Assembly (NCBI GenBank): GCA_903921455.1
Contig: CAIXPZ010000119.1
Coordinates: 1-26,647, forward strand
DNA: 26,647 bases
DNA from: an uncultured Verrucomicrobia subdivision 3 bacterium
Lineage (GTDB): Bacteria > Verrucomicrobiota > Verrucomicrobiae > Limisphaerales > UBA11358
Direction: 5' to 3'
Shown: piece after piece, positions 15,011-24,200 of the stretch
Position numbering within the stretch: the stretch's first letter is position 1
How the letters are laid out: every line of letters begins with the position of its first letter
Made by a program: the position numbers and the translations under genes
The notes under the pieces: model-generated
The model's database searches: none
What the model was told of the DNA's origin: nothing
Seen by the model: the letters and a program-made list of their open reading frames with translations, nothing else

Positions 15011-18000
15011 ATGAAAACTAAAAACAAAGCGATTAAAATAGTCTGGGCTGCCATCCTGCTCGCTGCAACCTTGGCCAGCCAGGCCGCCTCTGTGCTGTGG
15101 ACCGGTGCCAACAGTGCCAACTGGAATGATGCCGGCAACTGGACTCCCGGATTGCCAGGCACCGGCGACGCGCTCATCTTTGACACGTCGGGCCAAACGG
15201 CGCCGAACAACGATCTGACTGACCTGCTGCTCGGCGGCATCACGTTCACGCCGACGGGCGCGCAATTTGTTTTAGGCGGCAATGCCATCACCATGGACAC
15301 CGCGCTGGTGGTCAACAGCAATACCGTGCTGCAAACCATCACGATGCCGCTGGTGCTGACCAATGCCGTGACCTTCAACCCAGTTAGCAATCTGGATACC
15401 ACCGTCGGCGACATCGAAGTTGCGGGCGCAGTCAGCGGCACGGGGTCGTTGACCAAGAACGGCGGCGGCACGCTGACTTTGGCCAATGGCAGTTATACGG
15501 GCGGCACTTGGATCAATGGCGGTTTGCTGGTGGTCAGCAATGCCACCGGTGCCTACACCAACAACGGCGGCGGTTTGATGCTGAACTTCCGGACTTACTA
15601 TACCGGTTTGAATGTGCCGTTCACGGCTGATTCGTCGGTGGGCATTGACCTGCCGGACAACGCCGAACCGGTTGGCGTGGACGATGCTGGCACCCTCGGC
15701 TCGGCGAGTTACAAATTCACCAAGATTGGCCAAGGGCTGCTGCGCATAACCGGAGCCATCAATGCCAGTTCCATTGACGTGGCTCAAGGCACGCTCGGCA
15801 GTCTCGGCGGCGGCATTGGCGGTTCGGTTTCCGTTGAACCACTACATAAGCTCGGCACGGCTCCGATTACGGTTGAAGATGGTGCCATGTTGCGGATTGA
15901 TGACGGTGGCGTTGTCCCCAATGCGATCACCTTGAACGGCGCTGGCACGACGACAGGCGGTGCTCTCCTCAACGGTGTGCTCCGCAGCGGCAGCCGTAAC
16001 AACGGTGGCAGCACGACCAATTTTAATTATTTCACTAATACTATCACTCTGGCAACCGCCAGCACCATCGGCACCTACTACAACACTACGTTTATCTCCG
16101 GCAACATTGTCGGTCCTGGTGGTTTGACCAAGATCGGGGCTAATCCGCTTAATTTGAGCGGCAGCAACAGTTTTAGCGGCAGCCTCACGATCAACGCCGG
16201 CACGCTTCAGTTGGGATCCTCCAACGCCATTCCTGTTGCGGCTGCGGTGAGCCTCAATGGCTTCTCCACTCTGGATCTCAACGGGAACACGCCTAGTTTG
16301 GGCGGCGGCTTATACGATGACGCCAGCGGCAATGGAAACGTGGAAAACAGTTCCACCAATCCGGTTAGTGTCAATTTGAGTTCCGCAAACCTTTATTGCG
16401 CGTTTAAAAACAGCGGCGGCGGTCCGTTGAGTCTCGTGAATGTCTCGGGTAGTTCGACTTTGATCGGGGTAATCACCGCTTCGGGTGCGATAACTGTGCT
16501 TGCGAACTCTCTGGACATGCCGATGCCCTCCAGCGGAAGCAACGGCTTGGTCAGTGTGGCGGATGGCGCGACCTTAACCTTGAATTTTAAAGCCCCCGGC
16601 GCTTCGATGAAGCCGAGCGGCGTGACGCTTGCTGGCGCGGGCAGCGGTGTCAGCCTCAACATCAATTTGAACTTTTATGGCACGTCATCCAAGCCGATTC
16701 TCAATGCCACCAATGGCTCCGGCGTCTTGACGGCGAACGGAACCACGACGATCACCTTTAACAATCCCGGCAACTTGAATGTGGGCCAGTATCCCATCAT
16801 CAAATACAAAACCCGCGCCGGCACAGGCAACTTTGTGCTGACCGCCATTCCCGGAATCGGCGCCACGATTGTCACGAACGCAGTCAACAATTCGATTGAC
16901 CTGAAGGTCACCAGTGCGCCGATCGTGACGTGGAAGGGCAAAGTTAATAATAACCTCTGGGATACGACCACCACCAACTGGACTTACAACGGTTCACCGG
17001 TGCTCTATGCCGACAGCATTCCGATCTATTTTGACGACACGGCATTGACGAATAATGTCAATTTGACGACAGCCCTTTCTCCTGGGTCCTTGGCAGTCAA
17101 TACCACGAACACCTACACCTTCGGCGGCACCGGTCCGCTCTATGGCGGCATACTGACCAAGAACGGCACGGGAACTTTGGTGATGGATGTCAGTGGCAAT
17201 GGTTATTCCTCTACTTTGATTGGGGGAGGCACTTTGCAGGTCGGCGCCAATGATGCGTTCGGCGACCTGGGTGGCGGTGCGGTGGATGATGAAGGCACCT
17301 TGGTCTTCAACCGTTCGGATAATTTTACGTTTGCCAATAGCATCAGTGGCCTTGGCTCGGTGATTCAGAACAACACCAACATCACCACGCTGAGTGTAGC
17401 CAATAGTCACTCCGGTGGAACGCTGGTCAACCAAGGCGTCTTGAAGCCCGGCAACAACCTTGCACTGGGTTTTCCCAGTGGCAGCACGTTGGCGACCGTG
17501 GCCAGTGGGGCGTCACTGGATGTGAACGGACGATTATTCACCAACACGCAGTATGCTGTGATCAGTGGCACAGGTGCGACTGCCGGCCAGAGCGCGTTGT
17601 TCATTTCCGGTGGCGGCACTTGCATTGGTTGCGGACAGGTCGGAGTTCGCTATCTCTCGCTTGCTGGCAACGCGTCCATCGGCGGCAGTTCCGGGGATTT
17701 CCAGATTGGCGCGGATCATAACTTGAATCCGGGTGAAAATCAGATGGTCGGCTCGCTGGCGGGCAACAACTTTGCACTTACCAAGGTTGGCAGCAGCCAG
17801 GTTTATGTTGAAGTCACCAACGCTTCGCCGCTATCACAAGTCACGGTGGCCGCCGGCGGTCTGCTCATCTGCGGCACAGCTACCACGCCGTTCGGACCCA
17901 ATTGTCCGATTGTCATCTCCAACAATGCCTTTATGGACACCTGGGATCAGTTTGCACAGAAAGGCATCACGTTCTCGAATCCGATCACGATTGCGACCGG

Positions 18001-21000
18001 TGGCGGCCAGTTGCGCAACACGCATGGCTCCTACGGTGGCAACCAGAACGACAATTACAACGGTCCGATAACCTTGAACAATACGCTGACCACGCTTTGC
18101 ACTTACAGCAAAGGCCAGATGTTTTTCAACGGCGCGATCAGCGGCGCAGGTGGCATCGTGAACAGCGGCGGCCTGCGGCCCGTCACGTTGAATGGGACGA
18201 TGACCTACACCGGCCTGACCCTGGTGAGCAATCTCGCTACGCTGCAACTTTCGGCGAACCAGCAAGGCGGCGGCGCCTACGTCAGTGCCGACACGGCGAC
18301 CCTCGATGTCATCAACCAATCCTCTGCGACCACGTTGCCGATGTCCGCGCTCACTCTTGGCTCGGTCAGCGGTGGCACGATTGCCTTTAGCCGTGTGACC
18401 TCATTTTCAACCGTCAACCCGATCATCACGGCGACAAATTTGACGTTGGTTGGGACGTCCGCCGCTTTGTTTCCGCCGTCGGTCTATGCCACCCCGGGGC
18501 AGTATCCGCTCATTAAATACACCGGCAGCATCAGCGGCGGCGGCGTGTTGGCCGCCGGTGGCGCGGGCACCCGCGGCACGCCGGGTTATATTTCCAACAA
18601 CGTAGCGAACAGCACGATTTATCTCGTGGTGCCCGGCGGCGTGCCGGTGATCTGGACCGGCGCTTCCGGTGGTTCAACGGCCACCAATTGGGATATTGCG
18701 TCCAGCCTGAACTGGAAGACCAACGGCGTGGCCACGGATTACGAGGATAACGGCACGGCCGGCGATGCCGTTACATTTGATGAGTCCGCCAATGTGACCA
18801 ACATCAACATCACTGCGACCGTCAAGCCGGCACTAATCCTTGTTAACAACACCAACAAGTTTTACACCTTCACCGGCACCAATATTGCCGGCGCCGGCGG
18901 ATTGCTGAAACAAGGCACCAATACGCTGTTCTTAAACAACGGAGCCAACACCTTTACGGGTGGTTCTACGATCGTTGGCGGCACGGTCCGGATGGGAAAT
19001 GACGGATCACTGAACAACAGCTCCGGCACCGTGACGGTAAGTGGTAATGGAACTCTGGATTTCAACACCTTCAATCCAAGCACCATGACCTGCACCATCA
19101 GTGGTTCCGGCTTCAATGGCCAGGGCACGCTGATCGGCAGCGTGTCTGACCAAGCGCGCGGACCGAAATCCATCATACTCGCTGGGGATGCGACTATCGG
19201 TGGCAGCAAACGCTGGGATTTGCGCGCCTCGGGCTCGGCGTTGCTGTCGCCCACCAACAGTTACACCCTCACGAAGGTGGGTGCGAACCAGATCAGCATG
19301 GTCACGGTCGCCGTCAGCACGAATCTGGGCGATATCCGGATTCTCAGCGGCATCTTGAGCTTTGAATCCGGCACTGGATTTGGAGATTCAAGCAAGTCAA
19401 TCTTTGTTGCAAGTGGGGCAACTCTTGGGTTTTGGGATAATGCGACTCCGCTGATCAAAAGCAGCCTTGTCTTAAGCAACAATGCCAATATCACAGTGTC
19501 TAGCGGCAACTCTACCTCACGGAACATTATCTATGCACCGATGACGCTGGTAAGCGGCACGGTCAACATCAACGGCAATTTTAATGGTGGAATTATCTTG
19601 AGCAATGTTATCAGCGGTGCAGGGGGTCTCTATCTTCAGTATAACAGCGACTTCCTGATGTCTGCGACAAACACATTTACTGGTGACGTTAATGTTCAAG
19701 GACGTTTGAAGCTGGTCGGCAATGCCTCGCTGGCCACAACCAACATCATCCAAATCAACAACAGTGGCAGCGGTGTGTTGACCCTTCAGGACAACGCCGT
19801 GATTGGCGGTCAGCAACTTCAGGTCTTCAGCGGCCCTGCTACAGGTGCCCTGATCGTCAAGAACAGTGGCACCATCAACACTAAAACCATCTGGGTGGGC
19901 AACGTGCTGGCTGATTGGAGTGGTCGCACCGATGGCACTCTGACCTTGCAAAACGGCCAGACCCTGCGGGTTGACAATGGTGGCAGCATCAAGGGCAACG
20001 TCGTGGCTGTGTCCGGTTCCTCGATCACGGTCGGTCAGGCGGGTAGCACGAACTACCAACACATGATTGTCAGCACGAGCTTGACGTTGCAGGGCGGCAG
20101 CACGAACTTCATGGAAATCTACAAAACAGCCACGTTGACCACCAACAGCCAGATCAACGTCACCAACTCGCTCACTCTGGGTGGAACGCTGGTCATTGGC
20201 ACGAACGGCGCAGTCACGCCGCTCGTGGCGGGCGATTCGTTCAAGCTGTATTTCGCGGGCAGCACCAGTGGCGCGTTCACCAATGTCGGCCCCGCGCCCG
20301 GGCCGGGTCTCGTGTGGGACACGAGCCAGTTGGCTGTCAGCGGCACGCTCTCGGTGAAGGCCGTCAGCGTTTCGCCCACGACGACGAGCGTCGTCTATGG
20401 CAACAACGCCACCTTCACCGCCAGCACCACGCTGGCCAGCCCGGCGTATCAGTGGTATGACAACATGACCAATACAATTGTTGGCGCCATCAGTGCCTCA
20501 CTCACTCTGACCAATCCGGCCATCTCAGCCAGCGGCAATTACACCTGCGCCATCAGCATGGGTGGTGCGACATCCTCCGTCGTCTCCGCGCTCACCGTCA
20601 CGCCGGCGGCACTCACGGTCACGGCGACGAACATCAATAAAAACCTCGGGGCCGCTTACACGTTTAACGGCACGGAATTTGTCAGCAGTGGTCTGGTCCC
20701 CGGTGACAGCATCAGCAGTGTGTCGCTGTCCAGCGCGGGTGCCTCGAGCGGCGCGGCGGTGAATACTTATCCTATCTTCGCGACCAACGCCGTGGGCGCT
20801 GGTCTGGCTAATTACAACATCACCTATGTCAACGGCACGCTGACGGTGGTGCAGACCATGCCCGCCACCGGCACGAACATCACGTTCGGCGTCAGCGGCA
20901 GCACGTTGACATTGACCTGGCCGACCAATTACATCGGCTGGCTGCTGCAATCCAACTCGGTGGCGTTGGCCAACACGAATTACTGGTTCACGATTTCCAA

Positions 21001-21079
21001 CTCGGTTTCGACGAACCAGCTGGCCATCCCGATCAATCCGGCTTTGACGAATGTGTTCTTCCGGATGTTGCATCCGTGA
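15011..21079 (+). CDS. Giant secreted PATR protein (autotransporter-associated beta-strand repeats)
   Basis: A 2022-residue secreted protein with a signal peptide (about residues 1-26, cut near SQAA). It is rich in Gly, Asn, Thr and Ser and built of PATR-type beta-helix repeats (GGTLTLANGSYTGGTW-like units). A larger module opening with W-x-G, then an NW segment, then a G-D-x-[IV]-x-F-D-like strand occurs three times, near W30, W641 and W1215, so the protein is roughly three tandem blocks of about 600 residues. Near the end are an Ig-like domain (about 1786-1863, QWYDN...SGNYTC), an MBG-like domain (about 1868-1947) and a C-terminal domain ending NVFFRMLHP. No outer-membrane barrel and no PEP-CTERM anchor is present, so export differs from classical autotransport. 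Likely a surface or adhesive protein; ligand unknown. Confidence 0.85.
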   Translation: MKTKNKAIKIVWAAILLAATLASQAASVLWTGANSANWNDAGNWTPGLPGTGDALIFDTSGQTAPNNDLTDLLLGGITFTPTGAQFVLGGNAITMDTALVVNSNTVLQTITMPLVLTNAVTFNPVSNLDTTVGDIEVAGAVSGTGSLTKNGGGTLTLANGSYTGGTWINGGLLVVSNATGAYTNNGGGLMLNFRTYYTGLNVPFTADSSVGIDLPDNAEPVGVDDAGTLGSASYKFTKIGQGLLRITGAINASSIDVAQGTLGSLGGGIGGSVSVEPLHKLGTAPITVEDGAMLRIDDGGVVPNAITLNGAGTTTGGALLNGVLRSGSRNNGGSTTNFNYFTNTITLATASTIGTYYNTTFISGNIVGPGGLTKIGANPLNLSGSNSFSGSLTINAGTLQLGSSNAIPVAAAVSLNGFSTLDLNGNTPSLGGGLYDDASGNGNVENSSTNPVSVNLSSANLYCAFKNSGGGPLSLVNVSGSSTLIGVITASGAITVLANSLDMPMPSSGSNGLVSVADGATLTLNFKAPGASMKPSGVTLAGAGSGVSLNINLNFYGTSSKPILNATNGSGVLTANGTTTITFNNPGNLNVGQYPIIKYKTRAGTGNFVLTAIPGIGATIVTNAVNNSIDLKVTSAPIVTWKGKVNNNLWDTTTTNWTYNGSPVLYADSIPIYFDDTALTNNVNLTTALSPGSLAVNTTNTYTFGGTGPLYGGILTKNGTGTLVMDVSGNGYSSTLIGGGTLQVGANDAFGDLGGGAVDDEGTLVFNRSDNFTFANSISGLGSVIQNNTNITTLSVANSHSGGTLVNQGVLKPGNNLALGFPSGSTLATVASGASLDVNGRLFTNTQYAVISGTGATAGQSALFISGGGTCIGCGQVGVRYLSLAGNASIGGSSGDFQIGADHNLNPGENQMVGSLAGNNFALTKVGSSQVYVEVTNASPLSQVTVAAGGLLICGTATTPFGPNCPIVISNNAFMDTWDQFAQKGITFSNPITIATGGGQLRNTHGSYGGNQNDNYNGPITLNNTLTTLCTYSKGQMFFNGAISGAGGIVNSGGLRPVTLNGTMTYTGLTLVSNLATLQLSANQQGGGAYVSADTATLDVINQSSATTLPMSALTLGSVSGGTIAFSRVTSFSTVNPIITATNLTLVGTSAALFPPSVYATPGQYPLIKYTGSISGGGVLAAGGAGTRGTPGYISNNVANSTIYLVVPGGVPVIWTGASGGSTATNWDIASSLNWKTNGVATDYEDNGTAGDAVTFDESANVTNINITATVKPALILVNNTNKFYTFTGTNIAGAGGLLKQGTNTLFLNNGANTFTGGSTIVGGTVRMGNDGSLNNSSGTVTVSGNGTLDFNTFNPSTMTCTISGSGFNGQGTLIGSVSDQARGPKSIILAGDATIGGSKRWDLRASGSALLSPTNSYTLTKVGANQISMVTVAVSTNLGDIRILSGILSFESGTGFGDSSKSIFVASGATLGFWDNATPLIKSSLVLSNNANITVSSGNSTSRNIIYAPMTLVSGTVNINGNFNGGIILSNVISGAGGLYLQYNSDFLMSATNTFTGDVNVQGRLKLVGNASLATTNIIQINNSGSGVLTLQDNAVIGGQQLQVFSGPATGALIVKNSGTINTKTIWVGNVLADWSGRTDGTLTLQNGQTLRVDNGGSIKGNVVAVSGSSITVGQAGSTNYQHMIVSTSLTLQGGSTNFMEIYKTATLTTNSQINVTNSLTLGGTLVIGTNGAVTPLVAGDSFKLYFAGSTSGAFTNVGPAPGPGLVWDTSQLAVSGTLSVKAVSVSPTTTSVVYGNNATFTASTTLASPAYQWYDNMTNTIVGAISASLTLTNPAISASGNYTCAISMGGATSSVVSALTVTPAALTVTATNINKNLGAAYTFNGTEFVSSGLVPGDSISSVSLSSAGASSGAAVNTYPIFATNAVGAGLANYNITYVNGTLTVVQTMPATGTNITFGVSGSTLTLTWPTNYIGWLLQSNSVALANTNYWFTISNSVSTNQLAIPINPALTNVFFRMLHP

Positions 21080-21091
21080 TTGAGTGTTTGG

Positions 21092-21124
21092 GTTCCGGCA
21101 GGATTTTGGGTTGACTGCCGGAAC
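21092..21124 (+). repeat. Perfect 10-bp inverted repeat
   Basis: GTTCCGGCAG at 21092-21101 and CTGCCGGAAC at 21115-21124 form a ten-base stem with a 13-base loop. No T tract follows. It lies just before the stronger terminator and may assist it or protect the 3' end of the mRNA. Confidence 0.65.
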
Positions 21125-21133
21125 GATTGAGTG

Positions 21134-21169
21134 ACGGGGACGGCTAGTGGATTAGCCGTCCCCGTTTTG
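21134..21169 (+). terminator. Intrinsic terminator after the giant PATR gene
   Basis: A perfect 13-base stem (21134-21146 with 21153-21165) with a six-base loop is followed by TTTTGATTT. This is the clearest intrinsic terminator in the window. It separates the PATR gene from the GH74 gene, which must therefore have its own promoter between about 21170 and 21232. Confidence 0.88.
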
Positions 21170-21232
21170 ATTTGGGAAAATGTAAACCTTGTGCAAAAGT
21201 GTAAATGTATAATTCTCAGTGTTTATGTCATT

Positions 21233-24200
21233 ATGATTGTTTCATCCATTGCCTCCGCACGGAAACTATGCTTTACCGGTGTCCTTTCCGCCATTCTGGC
21301 GTTGGCGCTTTGGATGGCATTGAGTTCAAGGGCTTCGGCTCAGACATTTGGCAATGTCACGATGGGCGGCGGTGGGTATGTGACCGGAATCATCACCTGT
21401 CCCACCCAGACGAACCTGATTTACTGTAAGACGGACGTGGGTGGAGCCTATCGCTGGGACGAGCCAAGCCAGACTTGGATTGCGCTGCTGGACTGGTGTT
21501 CACAGAATCAAACCACTTATCAAGGAGTGGAGAGCCTGGCTATCGATCCGCAAACGCCGGCCAAAGTTTATATCCTTGCAGGCACTTCTTATTGGAACGG
21601 AGGGGCAACGGCTATTCTGCGCTCCAGTGACTACGGCAACACTTTTGCCATCACCGATGTCACGGCAAAATTCAAGGCCAATGGCAACGGCTCCGACCGG
21701 CAGAAAGGAGAGACGCTCGCGGTGGATCCGAATCTGGGCAACATTCTTTTCTGCGGCTCCCGGGCGAACGGACTTTTTAAGAGCACCGACTCCGGTGTGA
21801 CTTGGAATGCCGTTGGCAGTTTGAACGTGGGGAGTGCCAGCATCAGCTTCGTGGAACTCGACCCGCCATCAGGCGTCCCGGGCACCGCCACGCCTCGCAT
21901 TTTTGTCGGTGTGTTTACGACGGGGACTAACCTCTATGTGAGTAATGACGCCGGCGTTAGTTGGACACCTTTAACCAACAGTCCCTCGGCTTCGTTGCCG
22001 CAACGGTGCGCGCTGGCCAGCGACCGCAATCTTTATATCACCTATGGCAACGGTGCCAACGGTGCCATCATGAAATATAATCTTACCAATGGGATCTGGG
22101 CCAATTGTTCTCCCAATGGTGCGGTGACATATTGTGGCATCAGCGTATGTGCCACCAACCCGCTCAAACTTGTTGCCGCCACCTATCAAAATTATAGTTA
22201 CCCTGATTGGGGATTTGGTGATTGGGGTGATCTCATCTTCGTCAGCAATAACGGCGGGACCAATTGGAACAATCTGTTTAACAGCGGAAAAGTTTCCATG
22301 AACGCGAACGGGTTTCCGTGGATTGTGGGCAAAGCCATTCATTGGGCCGGCGCGTTGGAAATGGATCCGTTCAATTCCGACCGCGTGTACGTCGGGTCGG
22401 GTAATGGTATATTTAGCACCACGAATCTCAATTCAGGGCTGACCACTTCTACTTGGAAGTTCACGGTGAAAGGTTTGGAAGAGACTGTCCCGTTAAATTT
22501 CATCAGCGTGCCAGGCGGTCCGTTCATCACTTCCATCGGGGATTACGGCGGCTTTATTCATACGAACATCGCCATTTCGCCTCCCACCAACATGAGCCAG
22601 TCCTCTAGTTTTGCCTGCGCGGCAAAAACCAACCTTGTTGCCCGGGTTGTTTATAATGGCGAACTATATTATTCAAAACAATTTCCAGTCACATTCGCTA
22701 ACAAGATGCCTTCCACTCCCGGGGTTCTGACCAACGGAAGCGTAGCCATTGCCGCCGATGGTTCCACCGTGTTATGGAAGTCCGTCGTCGGCAGCATTCA
22801 AACCTGTTATGTCACGACCAACCTCGGCACCAACTGGACGCTTAGCACCGGGCTTAATTTCAGTTGCAATCCGGAAGCTGACGCGCAAAACCCATTAAAG
22901 TTTTACGCCTACAACAGCAGTGACGGTTACTGTTACGTCAGTACCGATGGCGGTCTGACGTTTGCTGCGGGCGGCGCGGCTGGCACTGGCGGTTCTTCCA
23001 CGTTCTGCACTGCGCCTGGTTTGGAAGGTCATGTCTGGATTGCTTTGAATAATGGCGGCTTGAAATATTCCACAAATTCCGGCGCAACTTTTTACTCCGC
23101 TAATGTCACTGAAGCGAATGCCGTCGCCTTTGGCAAGACGGCACCGGGCGCGACTTACCCCACGCTCTTTATCTGGGGTCGACCTGCCAGCACGAATGTT
23201 CCGGGAATGTATCGTTCCCTTGACCAGGCTGCTACATGGGTGAGCGTCAACGACACCAATCACCAATATGGAGGCCGTGGCAACGCCGGCCTCATCGAGG
23301 GTGACAAAAATATTTGCGGCCGTGTATATATGAGTTCGGCTGGGCGTGGCGTGCCTTACATGGATTCATGGGTGTTTGTAACCAACATTACCGTGGTCCC
23401 GGTCACATATTCCATACCCGTTAATGGAACCGTGCAGTTGACCGCCTCGGTCTGGCCAACCAATGCATCAAATCCAGCGGTTACTTGGGCTTCCAGCAAC
23501 GCAGCCATCGCCACCGTCAGCGGGGCTGGACTTGTGACGGGCAATCTTGCAGGGACGACTACGATTACCGCGACAACAGTGGACGGAAGTTTTGTCGGGA
23601 GTTCAGTGATCACCGTGACCAATGCCTCCACCATCACAAGCTATTGGATGGATCAAAACGGCAACGCTACCGGCTTCGGAATGGCAGACGCCACCACCTA
23701 CTACTGGCTGGCGGGCACACCGTGGACTACGGACAATTCGGGTAATTTCGCCGGCGGCGGAATTGCGTGGCCGAATGGCAACAACGCGGTTTTGGTTGGT
23801 GCCGGACCAAATACCACCAACACCGTTCAGCTGGGCACCACGGACGGATCCATCGGCGTCTCGGTCGGCAATTTTGGATTAAACTGGAATTTGAGCAATG
23901 CTTCGGCCATCGGCGCGGGCAATGTCAATATCGGCAATCCAGGCGATACAGGAGTGCTGACGTTGGCGGCGTCGAGCACTGCCGGGGTGGCGTCAGGAAT
24001 ATTGACGATTAACAATCCGATTAATCTTGGAGGCAACTCGTTGAATTTCAGCGGCGGCTCCCTTTTCATCAACGGTGCCATTTCCGGTACCGGTAACTTG
24101 AATTGCCAAGCCGGCGGTGGATTGTCCGGTGCCACGGTAACGCTGGCTGGGGCGAATACTTATTCAGGCACTACTACCGTTGACCTTGGCAGCACCTTCA

